From: Rhodopirellula islandica
GTDB lineage: Bacteria > Planctomycetota > Planctomycetia > Pirellulales > Pirellulaceae
NCBI RefSeq assembly: GCF_001027925.1
Contig: NZ_LECT01000019.1
Coordinates: 62,001 to 126,000 of the forward strand
Direction: 5' to 3'
Length of the DNA stretch: 64,000 nucleotides
Part shown: piece by piece, positions 1-15,000 of the stretch
Numbering within the stretch: the stretch's first letter is position 1
How the letters are laid out: every line of letters starts with the position of its first letter
The notes under the pieces: generated by a model
What the model saw: the letters and a program-made list of their open reading frames with translations, nothing else
What the model was told of the DNA's origin: nothing
Databases searched by the model: none
Position numbers and translations under genes: made by a program

Positions 1-3000
1 CGGCGGCTAGATCGAGCGTTGGAAGCGGTGTCGGTCGCGTTTTGTCGAGTGTGTAGGTGAAGGACTCGGTTGCGGACGTGTTTCCAAGTGAGTCGGTGGC
101 CGTCAGCTCGAGTGTGTACTGTCCGTCTGCTAGCGCGGCAGCGTTCAAACCGCGTAGTCGCGACATTGAGAAGTCGATGGCGACACCCTGTAACCAGGCC
201 GTCACGTCTTGGGCGGTGCCTTCATTGAGGGACGCGAATACTTGCGAAACCCCACTCGGATCGTCGATCGTTGCCAAGACCTCAATTTGGCTGGTGATTT
301 GGTCGGCGGCGTCTCGGCCGGTGTCACGTACCAGTTTCATCGATACGTTGGGTGCCGAAGTGTCGCTGGCGCTGGTCTGAACGCTTAGTTGCCGCGAGAC
401 TTTGTTCCCGGCTACATCGAATGCTGAGACGGTGAAGTCGTTCGTGCCTTGTTTGAGATCAACTCCATCGATTCGGTAGTTGCCATCACCGTCCGTGATC
501 GATTCCAGAATACCGTGCAGTGTGTCTGAGGAGCGGAACACGACGACTCGTGTGTTGGGATCTGACTGGCCTACGATCGAGATGGTTTCGACGTCGGTTT
601 GAACATCGCCCAGGGGTGCCGCATCGGTGTCTTGTGACAAGTCGGCGGTGATGGAGGTTGGGCTGGTTCGATCAACCGTGATCGTCAGCGGGAGTGACGC
701 GGCACTGGCGTTGCCAGCGTCGTCGCGCGCCACCAAGGTTAAGTCGTGCGAGCCAGAACCGGGGAGTGTGATCGGGATCGTGACCACACCGGTCGCTGTT
801 TGTGTCGCGATGATCTGCCCGCCAAGCAAGACTTCGACACGGGAGCCGGCAACCGATTCAGCGGTCAGAATCACATCGACTCGATTCGTGATCCCATCGG
901 AATCGCTTATGCCGGTGTCACTGTTGGCGGTAAGCCTGAATTGTTCCGGCACCGGTGGTGCAACGGTGTCGATGGTGAAGCTGAGCGAACGTGTTTCGGA
1001 CACGTTTTGAAGTGCGTCGAAGGCTCGGACTCTTGCCAAGTACCTGCCATCGGTGATCTCGCGGTTGGCAAGTTGCTGTAAGTCGTCTCGTGAAATTTCA
1101 AACGTTCCATCGGCTGCGTCAAACTCGATGGATCGCCAAACGCCGTTATCCATCGAAACTTCGATTCGACTAATGCCGCTTGGATCATTGGCAACACCGA
1201 CAATGGTCGGATCGGAAGTGATTCGGTCGCGGTCGTTCCAGCCGGTGTCGTCGGCAAGGTTCACGGTTAGTTCGGGCGGAGTGGTTTCATTGCCGATCCG
1301 CGTCACCGTGACAGGAACGCTTGGTCCCGCCGTGAACCCGAGGCCCGCAGCGATTCCGGTTCCAGTGGAAACCGTGAAGTCGTTTGGCCCGACATTGAGC
1401 GGGACGTCCGAGAATGCGAACATGCCGTTGATGAGCGACGTCGTCGTGGCCTGGGTTTCGTTGAGACGCAATGTCGTGAATGGACTGGCGGTTCCGGCCA
1501 AAGTGACTCGTGCAAGGCTGGTGATGTTGTCGTCGAGAGGAATGGAATCGTCGCTCCCCGTTTCCAAGCCAATGGCATTGATGCTGGCTGGCAGTGCGAA
1601 GCTGGTTGCGGACGAAGCAAACCCGTAGGAGTAGAGCAGCGTCATTCGGTCGGCGTAGTCAAGAACACTGTCACCGTTGATGTCGGCGGCCGCGTCGAAG
1701 CCCAATCCATCGGCGTCGGAGGTCATTGCGTCTTGAAAGATCGCCGCGTCGTTGGCGTCGACGAGTGCATCTGAGTTCAAGTCTCCCGCAACACTTACAT
1801 CGAGCGTGTAGTTGCCCGCAGGACCGGAAATCTGCAACAAGCTTATGCCGGCTCGATCGACCACGAACAGCGATGTGGCTCGAACCCCGTCGACGACTCT
1901 TGATACCTGGAGTGCGTGATCGAGCGTGATGGTCGGGGGAGCGATGTCTTGTCCTTCGACGACGACTCGTAACAGTAAATTGCCCTGTGGTGACGATGCC
2001 AGTTGTTGCTCGGAAATGGACAGCGTCAGGAACTGCGTTTGATCTTCGCTTCGTTGGAAGTTGTAAGTTTCCCCCGTGAAATCCTGGATTGGGCCAAGGC
2101 TTTGAGTGACGGGGCTGGTGACGACGGTGTCCGCGTACGAAACGGTAACATTGTTCGCCGATGTTTCAGTCACCTGAAGACGTCGTGAAGAATCGTACAA
2201 GTACGCACTGAAAATCTCGCTTGCCTGATCGGTGATGGTTGAGAGCAACCCGTCATCATCGTATGCGTATTGTCGGAAACCACCGCTTGTCGTTGAAACC
2301 CGATCGATTCGACCGTTTCGGTCGCGGGTCATGGTGACGTTGGACAATCCCTTGGTATCGATTTGGCTATCGGTGACGTGAACCACGCAGCCTTCGCCGT
2401 ACGAAATGGCGGAGGTTCGTCCCTGAGCATCGAGCTGATACGACGGACCGCCGCCGGCCTGAATCGTGAAGTTGGGGCCGTCGATCAGTCCGTTGGACGG
2501 ATGATAGGCGAGCCCTGTGTTGAGGTCGTAGTATTTTCCGTCTACCCGGCGGAGCATCGCGTCGACTGATTGCAGGGTTACATTTGCACCTGCATCCGCT
2601 TGCCATCGCGGGCGATAGTACGTTAGCGAACCAACAGACACGGATTCAGGAACGAATGTAAATCCGACTCGTTGGCCATTGGTGAGGGACGCATAGAGCC
2701 GTGAACCATCTTCCAGCGGTGCATAGTCGCGGAACTGTTCGCGGCCGGTAATGGGCACGTTGGTTTGTAGGACGAAATCGAGTTCCGCCCATCGCCAACC
2801 CGCACCAAAGGTAAGATCGAAGTCGGTGAGTGAGGAGTCGTAGACGCGATTGAGTGACAATGCGACGCCCGCTTCTTCGAACAGGTCGTCTCGCTCGGTC
2901 CTTCGATAGATTCCGGTTTTGTCGGCGGAGTTAATTTCGATCAACGACTGAGTGGTTGCGGGGCGACCACCGATGTCGATCGCTGTAAGACGAATGGCAT

Positions 3001-6000
3001 AGAAGCCATTGGCAAGGCTTGCTGGATCCAGCGTGGCGAGTTCTCCGTCGATCGGCTGGGTGCCGGTTCCGATTTCGGTAAAGCGATCGGTTCCCCAGGG
3101 TGCGATCGAAAGCGTCCAGGTGTCGAGATTCGCGTCAGAAACGGTTCCTATGATCGCAGTTGGGCTGCCAATGGCAATTTGGGAGATAGGTTGTGATAGC
3201 ACCACACTTGGATTGCTGGTGTCGGCCGGATCTGAGATTTTGAGCGTGCGGAGACTGCGACCAACTATGCCCTGGTTGTCTTCAACGAGAGCTTCCAACT
3301 GGATCTTGCCAGGGGCGGTTGGACGGATGTCAACGCGGCCGAGTGCATCGAGTTGCAATTCTTGGCCGTCGGCGAACAACCGAACCGAGCGAACGCCGGA
3401 TAGGCTGCTGCCTGTGACGCGAATGTTAACGTCGCTATTGGGAACGACCGTGACGGACGAAGGGAAGTCGATGATGGCGATTGGCTCGACAACTTCGTTC
3501 GTGATACGAATCAGCGCATTCTGCCGAACGGATTTGACGCCGTCATCGATGGTGAAGGTGACGAGGTAGTCACTGGCTTGGCCCACGACCGGGGTCCAGA
3601 CAAATTCGCCAGTCACCGGGTCGACGGTTGCTCCTTCGGGAAGCCGCGTGGCACCGAAGCGGATCGGATCACTGGCGTCAGGGTCGGTGCCCACCAATTG
3701 GAAACGCATCTCACGACCGATGACACCGGCTTGATCGATGGGCTCGAGAACGGGGCTGCGGTTGATGTCATCGACTCGCAGCCGAATCGGCATGGAATCC
3801 GTGCCGCCGCGTCCGTCATCGGCAATGACGGTCAGTTCATGAATTCCAGCTTGATCAAAACCCGGCGTCCAACGGAGCACTTGGCTGGTCGTATCAAAGA
3901 CGGCACCGGCGGGTAGATTCTCAATCGAAACCGTTAGCGGATCCAGATCAGGATCGGTCGCCGAAAGCAGTAGACGATAGGCCGCTCCTTCGCGGGCGAA
4001 CTGCGGAGCAACACCGACGATGACGGGTGGTTGATTGACGTCGGTGACGTTGATGTTGAACGAGACGTCCGTCGACTGGTCGCCGTCCGAAACAGTGACG
4101 GTGACGGGATACTCACCGGCGTCGGTGAACGTTGGAGTCAGTGTGAGAAGGCCCGTTCGCGGATCAAGACTGGCACCCAGTGGAAGTTCGCCGACAGGAT
4201 CAAACCGCACCGCATCGCCATCCGGGTCGCTGGCGGGAATCGTGAAGCGGAGCGTCTGTCCTTCGGCAGCGGAAACGACGGGAGCAGTGGACGAAGTTGG
4301 GGCTGCATTGGAGTTTCGCACGGAGACGTTGAACGTCTCGGTTGCCTCGATGCGTTCAGCGGGGTTCCCATTCCCATTGTCGGCGACGGTAACGGTGGCG
4401 GTACGTGTTCCCGGAGTTGCCGGAGTCCAACGCAGTACCGCTTGTCCATAAATGGGGCTATCAATGATCTCGGCACCGGGAAGGCCCGAAATCGCGTACG
4501 TCAGCGTTTCTTCATCGAGGTCATATGAGCTGAGCGGAATCTCGATCTGCTGCCCGACTCTGGCAACATGATTGCCGACATACGAAAGCACCGGCGGATC
4601 GTTTTCGGAAGTGACCTCAATCAGGAAGTCGTAGGATTCAGAGAGTCGTCCGAAACGCTGGCCGCCTGGACCGTAATCGACCGCCGTCAGTGTGATGGGA
4701 TGTTGCCGCCGATCACCGGGGCCGGGAGCAATGGTGAATTCTCCACGTCCCCCGCCCAGATCAGTGAACTGCACAAAATCGGGTAAGGCTCGCCCGCTTA
4801 GCGAACTGACGGCCGTCAGTGTGATCGGGTCGCCATCCGCGTCGGTCACGGTGACAACAAATGTTTGCGATTCGCCTCGCGCTACGGTCACCGTTTCGAT
4901 TTCGGGAATGACCGGTTTCAGGTTTTGATTCAGGACTTCGATGGGAATCGTGATGGTCGACGTTGCACCCGGACCAACACCGTCGCCATCATCTGTCGCG
5001 GTGAAGGAAACTTCATACACGCCCGCTTGGTTGAACTCTGGCTGCCACCGAAACAGCCCCGTCTCTTCGTCGAACTGGGCACCGTCGGGTAACAAACGCG
5101 TTGGTCGGTAGGAGACCGTTGGCACAGAGTCGCTTTCATAGAACAGCGTGCCATCGTCGAGGCGAGTCGGTGGTTTGAAGCCAGGGTGATCGGGATCGCG
5201 GGCGATCACTCGGAACTCAATCGCCTGTCCCTCATAGACTCGCCATGTGCTGATCGCATCGAACTCGGGAGCCGCGTTTGCGTTAAGTACCACGAGTGTC
5301 GTGACGGTTGATGTTTCGTGCTCACCGGCGACCGCATTGATGACGATTTCGTAGATGCCTTCCTGGTTGTAACCAGGGTTCCACGCTAGTTCGCCAGTGA
5401 CGGGGTGGAGTGTTGCGCCGATGGGCAGGTCCATCGCAACGTAGGTGATCGCGTCGCCGTCGGGATCGGACGCAGAAACGTTCAGTCGCAGGGTGTCACC
5501 TTCGCGAAGAATCCGGCCGCCAGGGTTTTCAAAAACAGGTGGTAAATTGCGAGGCAGAATCGTCAGGTCGATGTCCGTTGAGGTTTCCGTCTTGCCATCG
5601 GAGACAACGATCGTCGAGAAGTATTGACCAACATCCTCGGTGGTCGGCGACCAGTAAATCGCCATCGACTTCGGATCGAACACCGCACCGGGCGGCAAGC
5701 CAACCGTCCAGAATTTAAGAAGATCCGAATCTGCGTCCGTTGCTGCCACTGGAATCACAATCGGACGGCCAACGAATCGCTCGTGAGACCGTTCGAAGTC
5801 GGAGAAGACAGGAGGATGATTACCGCCTTCGACCGCGATCTGGAACGGTTGTTCGGACCAACCGCCTTGCGGATCGTAGACCCGCAAGACGACATTCGTG
5901 TTGATGGAGTCCGAACTGGTTGGCTGCCACTGAATGAGTCCCGAGTTCGCGTCGACGGTCATCCCACGAGGTGACTCGGTGAGCACAAACGTCGGCTGAC

Positions 6001-9000
6001 TGCCGTCGGGGTCAGTCGCGGTGGCTTGATAGGTGTAAGGCGATCCAACCACAGCGTTCAAAATCGCGGAGCTGGTGATGACCGGTGCCGCATTGGCACC
6101 GACTTGCGCCGAGACAGTGTTCGAGAAATTGACTCGTAGGTCATTCGGTGAATTGATCGCGACGGTTCGCCCGATGGTCGACTCGCCGATACCTAGATTG
6201 TTGCCACCGTTCACGTTGGCGGACAAATTGATCAGCCAATTGCCGTTGTCGTCTTGCGATGCTCCCGCCGGCGTTCCCGGATAGCCGTTGGCCGGATTGA
6301 GGACCAAGTACAAGGGTAGGATGAGCGGACGGTCGCTACTGTTGGTCAGGACGACGTCGTAGCTGATCGTATTGGTGGCACGTTCCAGGCGAGAATTGGA
6401 GAAGCTGAAGTCAACAAACGGCGCAACGGAGTCGACGGCGGTGAACTGCGTTGAGAATGAATCGCCCATCGCGACACCCAAACGTGTCTGAACACGTCCG
6501 AGAACGGTCAGCGTGTAGTCTGCCTGTCGTAATCCAGCGACGGTCAGCAACACCGTATCGGTCGTCGGGTCGTAGATTGCCCGGCGAATTTGAGCCGCCG
6601 TGCCGCTAGCCTCGGTCAACTGATAGTTCGCCAAATTCAATACCGAACCGGGGCGAGTGGAATCGCCCGCTCGCATCGGTTGATCAAACCGGACGCTGAT
6701 CAAGCCAATCGGCAGGGCGACGTTGGCACCTGCGGGCGGATTGGTTGCGACAATGACTGGCTCGAGCTGAGCGGTCAAAAGATCGACTTGATTCGATTGG
6801 CTGACCAAGATGCGACCATCGCTCGTTGTGGCAACGGTATCGCCGCGAGTTCCGTTTTCGGCAACCGCCAAGCGGCGTCCCGTGGCAAGGTCGATCAAGG
6901 TGAGATCGCCGCCATTTCCGGAATCGTCACTGTTCTGTGAAACGAACAGCAAACCATCGAGTATGGAGCCCACTTTGCCGAAGGCGAGTGAATCAATCTG
7001 TTCGTCAAATTGGTACATCAATTCAGCGCGGCCCCGCACGTTCAGTTTGACCACCGAACGTCTCTCAGGCCAAACGATTGCCCATAACGAGCCATCACTA
7101 TCGAAGTCGATGCTGCCGAAACGCAAGTTTTGGTCCCTACTGTAGGGACTGAATTCGACCGATTCGATTGTCGTTCCCGATGAACTCGCGCTGATATCGA
7201 CGGCTTCGATACCACGATCAGTCGTAACAAAAATCTGGTCAGGATCATCAGGGCTAGCTGTAACGGAAAGCGTTACACCTTCCCCGTACTCGCCGAGCAC
7301 TCGGCCGGTGACCGGATCCAAGTTCAACAGCGGTCCGCCGCCCGTGGTTGCCCAAAGACGCCCGGCTAAGTCGAATTCAAGACTGTAGATCGGGTGCTGA
7401 AGCGTCACCAATGGTTCGCTGTTATCACCCCCTTCGCGGCCGTAGCTGAACAACAGGTTTCGTGCTGGGCCTCCCGATACCAAAATCCGCCCGTCCGTCG
7501 TTTCGGTGATCGCAAGTGGGCCGATGCCAGCATCGTCAGCCACGAAGCCGGTCGCGAAGGCGCGGTCTTGTAACGGTAGCAGCACCGAGGCAAAGCTTGA
7601 GGTGCCACCTGTCGACGGAACCAAGTTTTCGGCGGCGCTAAATAACGGGTTGGTTGAGGGCAACGGCGTTACGACAACGGGTTCGCCTAAGTTGACAGGC
7701 AGCGCGTTAACGCCGTCACTGGAATTCACCAGCGGTATTTCATCCGCGATCGTTCCACCTATAGATGGCAATTCTCGATTGCCAGCTAAGTCAGTCGCCA
7801 AGGAGAGGAACCGATAGGTTCTGCCAGGTTGGCCTTGGAAAGTTGCCGTTCCGGTTTCATCCACCAACTCGGATTGCCAAACCCGGAAAGGACCACCGTC
7901 TTCGGAGACGTAAAGGTTGATGTAGTCGAATCCTGAACCGCCGGCGGTGTCCGATGCTGACCAAGTGAAAGTGGACGTAGACTCGAACGTCTGCACTTCC
8001 AATGTCGATGTGGGAGCATCACCGTCGAAGCGAACACGAATCGCAGGTGTTTCTTCGGGGGGAGCGTTGTTCAAGAGCACTCGAGCCTGGACCGCCGTGA
8101 TATCGCCCGTTTCGACACCTTCGCCCGCTCGAACTGTGAACGATAGCTTGGCCGTTCCGGACCCTTGCGAATTGTTTGCGGGCAAGAAGCCTCTGGATGA
8201 GTCGCGGATCTGCTCACCGGTAGCCGGATCGATGGCGGTTAACACCCAACTCGCCGTCTTGGAGGCCAAGTCGATTCCGGCGCTTACGCGGAGCGTGAAC
8301 CCATGCGAATCGATGAAATCAAAGTCACCTTGGAAGGATGGTTGATTGGCAGGCAGTTCGATCTCAGGCAGCGTTCCTACCTGAATGTTTCCCAATCGGA
8401 ACGATCTTGCATCCGCATTGTCGTCCAATTGGACAAGGACTCGTGCTTCGCTGGTACGCGTCGGCGACGTGTCTGCGTTTTGGAACCGAATCGTGTACGG
8501 AAGATCTTGGTCCACCGGGACGAATCCATTGCTCTCCGCAGTGAAAGGCCCGACGACGGTTGCCAGGCCAAGATTATTGGCTCCACCTTCCGCGAATCGC
8601 GAAAGATCAACACTGTTGAAAGGCGCTTCGTTGTGTGGCGTGATGCCCGAGATCAAATAGTCCGCCGGCAACCGATTGCGAGCGTTCCAGGCCACCCATG
8701 GCACGTACACGCGAAGCGACTGAGTACGAGTTCGAGCGCTCGCTCCAATGTCCAGATCCAGCTGGCTTCCGAGCATTGGGACATTGTTTGCGTCTGTGAG
8801 CTCCGGAGGAATCAACTCGAACGTTGGAGCGGTGAATCGAGCCGGGTTGGATTCACTCGGCGCAAGCTGCGACGAATCGTGACCGTACCAACCGCGAAGG
8901 GCATCAAAGAACGCCAGCAGGTCAGAACCGCGAACGTCTTGACCGGCCGGGCCGGCCACGATTCCCGATGCCAGTGTTGCCATCAGGCTGACGAGTCCCG

Positions 9001-12000
9001 GTTCTTCTCGAACCGGGGGAATACCGTCGAGCGGCAAAAGGATTTCGGCTGATTCAAGAGCGGCCAGATACAGATCGCCAAAAATGCTGGCATCGGCCGA
9101 TAGTGCCAATAATGATGCAGGCGCGTCGTCCGACTGGATGATTCCGATTCGCAGCTTCTCGGCTTCACCGAGTGCGTGAGCGACGAACTCTTCGCGTGTA
9201 AGCGCGGTGGCCGATGCCGTGACATTGAACTGAAATGGTACGAAACCCTTCTCGATGATCCCTGGGATTCCCGCCAGTGCTTGAAAGGCGATTCCCAGAC
9301 CAGGCACAAGGCTGTCCAGGCCTGCACTGATATCGTCGTCGAGCAGACCCTCAAATTGCGGGAAGGCGGCATAGAACTTCGCTCGAAACGCTTCGAAGTC
9401 TCTGTCGGAAGCTTCCTTGAGCCCAGGATACGTCTGCGTTGAGAAAGAGAAACCGGTGAATCCATCGGCTTCCGTGTCGAGCAAATATCCCGACGCAAAT
9501 TGATATCCATTGGTGTTGGTGATCGGGCTCAGATCCGCCCAAGGCAGGTTGCCAAGATCATCGCTGCCCGGCTGCCCGCTGGCATTCGTCGACAAGTTTA
9601 GGAACGGAAAGTTGTAGACTTGTTCATTGATACCCATTTCTGGGACACCAACTTGGTAGAAGACGTACGGAGTGTCGATGTTGCTGAGGCTTTGGAATGC
9701 GACACTGTAAAGATCGCTATCGCCAGCAAGGATGACTCTTGGTCCGCCAATTCCCACCGTCACGTCAGGCTCGATGACGTCCTGGATCAGGAAGCGATAC
9801 GGAACAACGACACTAGTCCCATCGGAATTAGCAACCTTGACATCGTACAAGCCGTGCGGCGCGTCGGTGAAGTCGAAGATCGCGCGGATCTTAGTGGCAT
9901 CGATGACTTCCAGGGCTTTCGGAACGAACGATGCATATCCCGGTCGCTGAATGGAAACCGATGCGTTGTCAGAGAAACCAGATCCAAGGATGGTCGTTGT
10001 GAAAAACTTGCCATCGCCCGCGACGTCGGAAAAGACGTTGCTGACTGCCAAGGGCAGGAACTCGCCGCGAATCTGAATTCCGGACAGTTCGGTGTCGACC
10101 GAACGTCCGCGAATCATCACATAGTAAGAACCAGGACGCGTCGTAGGGATCGTCGCAATCCGGTCGTTCGAGCCAACAATCCGAGAGACTGCGTCGTAGT
10201 TGCTGCCCGACGGGGCGGCGTCGAACCGAACATAGACTTCGACCTGCGAATTGGGATCATCTGAACCAACTGCAATTTGCAGGGTTTCGCCGGCAGTCAC
10301 TTGGAATTCGTAAAGTCGTTCCTGTTCACTTGCCAGCGTTGCCGAATGGTTGACGTTCAATGCCAACCTCTGGACAGTGACTTCCGTTGAATCTGCCGCA
10401 ACCGTTGTGTTGTTCGATTCGCTAGTCCCTTCGTAAATGTTGTCGAAAATGTCGGTGCGAACGACAAATCGATAGCGGCCCGAGATAACCGCAGGCAGAG
10501 CAGCCTCAAGTGAACTGGTGTAGCTCTGGCCGGGGGAAAGAGTTCCCGTGAATGCAACACGACCTACGACCGGATCGTTTGGATCCCAAGTTGCATCGGA
10601 TGACAAGTACACCGTATCGAACCAAGTTCCAGACGCCGCTTCCTGACTTTCGTTGCGGACAGTCCACTGAATCGATGTGTCTTCTCCCGGCCTTGCAGTC
10701 TCCGGTACCGTGATTCCAGTCACCTGTAGGTCTGTCGGAGGCGGCAGCTCGATCAACATCGGGCGGACGGATGCCGTCGCATTGTTTGTGTCGCCGCTGC
10801 CTTCAAAGACGTCGCCAACGACCCCGCGTCGGTTGGGATCGGTCACCGTTATTACATACCACGGCCCTTCAAGATCACTCGGAATCTGAAATTGGAAAGA
10901 CTCGCTGTAGGAACGCCCCGCCGCAAGTCCACCCTCATGATCGATAGCACCCAAGAAACGGTCGGCATCAAGATCGAGCTCTTCGTCACGTGACAAATAC
11001 ACCAAGTCCGTCCATCTGGACGTCGTCGGCGGCGTATTGTTCCCAAGGTTCGTTACGGTGTAAAAAATGTCGACCAATTGTCCACGGTCGACTCGGGACG
11101 GAGCGAGCAGCTCGGTGACTTGAAGATCCGGCGGATCGATCATCTCAATCGAAAGCGAGCCGACCAACAGATTGTTGCCCTCGTTTTGATACTCCAGGAC
11201 GCGCCCACGGCTCTGGGATCGAGCGGCGTTGCTCGCCAAATCCCAAGGTTCCAATGATCGGTTCCCCTCGGTAACGCTGCCGATGAGGTGAAAGCCAATA
11301 TCGCTCGGTAGCAGTCCGTTCGGATCTCGCGAGACATTTGAATCCGCAAATGCCAAGATATAGAACTCGCCGCCGATCGCATCAGGAATACGGATCTCGG
11401 TATTGACGATGTAACTATCGCCGGCACCGAGAACCGTGGACCGCGAGATTGCTGACAACTCAACATCTTTGTCATCCAACGAAGCATCGCGTGACAGGAA
11501 TAAGCGATCGCTCCAACTGCCAACACGCGTCTGTCGATTCCCTATGTTTCTCACGGTGAATGAGACGGGGACTGTGGTTCCTGACTGGACCCCATCGGGA
11601 AGATCAATGGATTCAATCTTGAGATCAGGCTCGCGATACTCAATCGGAAAAGCAACGGTATGAAGGTTGTTGAACGGGCTTTCGAAAGCCCATCTCTCGA
11701 AAAATTCGAGATAGTCCTCGTTTCGGCCATCGTTTGCAGGCCACTCGTCCGTTTTCACAATCCTAGACCGATAAGGAAACCAGATCGGATTCAGGTCGTT
11801 GTTAGCGTTTAGGTGAATGTGTAGATAGTTGGTCCCGCTGCTTCCCTTTGGGAGCGTGATCGACTTGACGATTTCGTAGCTGTCACCAGGTTCAAGCGGT
11901 CGTTCGTTTTGGTAGCTCACCTCACCGAGATAAGAAGCACGCGTCCGGATGAATTCGGCGTCGGCCGAGACCCAAAGGAAATCACGCCAGTAGCGAGTCC

Positions 12001-15000
12001 CAGGCCAGACAGGCTCGTTACCGATGTTCGTAACTGTGTATCGAACCACAGTCGCCTCACCGGACAATGTGTCCGGCTCAAACGTGACCGACGTAACAGC
12101 CAAATCAGCCGCAATAGGTGAAATATCCGTCTGCCACTGACCCGCGTTGTTGTCATCGCTTACTTCGCGAATCAAATGTCGGGCTGAATCCCCGCCAACT
12201 CCATCGGCCACCACGACGATGTATTGGCCGCTCGCAGACGGAGACAGATCGATGTCAATCGAACGTGTGTAGGAACCTTCCAGTGCCAAATTGCCCGGAT
12301 GCGGGACTTCCGCTAACAGCAAAGACGCGGCGTCTGGGTCGAACGGATTCGGACGGTCAGAGAGGTAAATTGCGTCTTTCCATGTCGCAACCGCCGCCGC
12401 ATTGCCTCGGTTCTCGACACGATACTGAACGTTGATCGTGTCGCCACCCGAACCATTCGAGACCGAGCGAACGTCAGTGACTTGAAGATCTGGCAGCTTT
12501 GCCAAGACATCAATCGCGAAGGCTTTGTAATTATTGTTATCGACCTGATTGGGATCGTCGGGATTCGTGTTGTCGACCAGAGTGTCTTCGGTGACGACTC
12601 CGTATGGATCCGTCCAGGGAGTCAGGTGCCAAACACCGCCTTCGATCCCAGACGGGATTGTGATCAGCGTACTGACGTCGTAGCTCTCATTTCGAACTAA
12701 CGCACCGGTGTGCTCAATCGTCTTGAGCAACAAATCGCCCTGGCCTGGGTGAGGGCGGTTTTTGTCTCGCGTTAGCCAAACTTGGTCTGTCCAAGTGGCG
12801 ACATCGGTCGGTCCAGATCCACGGTTTTCAATGGTGTATTCAAACGTAATCTGATCGCCATCGGACACCTGTGATGGAGTTCTGATCGAGGACACGACAA
12901 GATCAGCTAACGGTTGTGGGATGACGCGAATCGGGTGCGCAACTAAATTGTTGGATTCATTTGGCCACTCGTCGATCACATCGGTTGCGTCAGCATGAAC
13001 TAGGACAAACATGTCGCCACGAAAACGCAGCGGGATCTGAACCGGCTCAGTCGACGAGAAATAGCGTTCGCCTAAACCCAATGCCGAAACACTTTTCAAA
13101 TCGCCCAGCAGAAGGTCATCCGTTGAGACTTGGTTGTCGAGGGAAAGGTAGATACGATCTTGCCAAGTCGCGCCGTTGGTGGCGGTCTGGCTTTGGTTGA
13201 CAACTTCAAATCCGACCGTCAGTACCGTGCCTCCATCAATCGCGGCGGGCGCTACGATGGTCAAAGGATCGACTTGCAAGTCGGGTCGAGGGTCAATTCC
13301 GATCGTTAGCTGGGTTGAAGAACTTGTGCGATTGTTCTGGTCCAGCGGTGTGCGCTCAAAGAGAGTTGAATCCTGGTTGGTGATCACCGAGAGTTCAAAC
13401 AGTCCCTGTAACTCACGAGGGACACGAACCTGTTCGGTCCGTGAGTACGTTTTTCCGGCCTCCAGGCCTATGGTCCGCTGAAATGTCCCGACAACATATT
13501 CACCGGGATCTTCAACTCCGATTTGCTTCAGAACAACTTGGTCCATCCAGGGCGATTCGGCATCGCGCACACCAGAGTTCTGAACTGTCCATGTGACATC
13601 GATCAAGTCTCCCTCGACCGTTGCAGACGGATTTAACACCGACTGGACTCGAAGATCAGGCGACGGGGTTGCCGAAGTACTGATCGCCTGGCTGATGGTT
13701 GTATTATTCGTGTTGTAAATGAACTCGAATGGTGCTGAGTAGCCACTGTCCACGGTGTCAGCGGTGGTGATCACTGCGTAAATCGTCTCTGGGGCAGTCG
13801 GTGGGACAATGATGTCAACCGTTCGCTCGTAGGAGCCGCCCGGAGACAAAACACCAAAGTGAACGAAGATAAACGGATCGGTTAGCAGCTCCTCGCCAAG
13901 CGGATCAGATGCTAGATAAACGGCGTCTCCCCAAGTGCCAAGGTTCGTTTGGCCGATGCCTTGATTACGAACGTCCCATCGCAATCTAAAAGACTCGCCG
14001 GTTGCCGCAGGGCTGAGTGCCTCGATCGACTCGACAACAATGTCAGCATAGGGCACCGGCATGACATCGACTGGCGCAATGGATGCCGAGTTGTTGTTCT
14101 CAAACTCAAATTCCGTAACCGTCTCTTCCCAGTCCGTCTTAACGAACAAATTGAATCGACCGGTAAGAGCGGGTGGTAGCGTGATGTTCTCTGAACGAAG
14201 GTAACTCCCCGAGACTGGAAGTTTCCCCTGGTGCTCGTATGTGCCTACCAGAATGTCATCCTGGTTGCCAAGGATGTCATCGCGTGAAGCGATGACGGCA
14301 TCGACCCATGAAGTCGAAGTTCCTTCTCCCGTGCCTTGATTGATAACTTCCCAGCTAATCGGCAATGAAGCAGGGTCACCAATGACTTGGTCGGGTGCCG
14401 CTAGTGAAGAGACTTGCAGGTCAGCGTGAAGCGGTTTTTGGATTGCCAATTGCTTGACAACGCGATTATTCAACTCGTTAAGTTCACCGATTTGATTGCG
14501 ACTATCCACATCGATGATCAAATTCCAGTCGTCGCCGACTAGACCAAATGGGACTCGAAGTTCCTTTTGAAGCGTCTGTGTTTGACCGATCGCCAACAGC
14601 TCAGTTACGAGCGAGCTACCCAGCAACACATCATCGCTAGAAATTGAACCGTCGCCCTGTGAAAGATAGAACGATGTCGACCAGCTTGATTTCGTTGCCG
14701 TTGTAGCGTAATTAGCGTTCGTCACATCCCAATTGAGAATGAACGACTCGCCCGAACTGATTTGGCCAGGGGCTGACGAGATCGCTGGAATCAAGTCGGA
14801 ATTTCGTACAACCAGGAGGCTGGTTGCGATGAGTTGATTGTCGTCCTCGTCCAGCCCCTCATCAATTGCCGCTCGTGCATCCGTCTCAATGACTACTTGA
14901 AACTCTCCCTCAATTTGGGAAGCAATTGGTTTTGATAAAACGAGTGTTCTCGAGACGGTTGTACTTGCGCCTGCAGCCAGTCCTAGAATCGAGGGGAACT

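Noticed and set aside
8303-9052. Plus-strand frame of 249 codons opposite the giant gene
   Set aside because: The giant frame is continuous and domain-rich here; the opposite strand has no recognisable motif.
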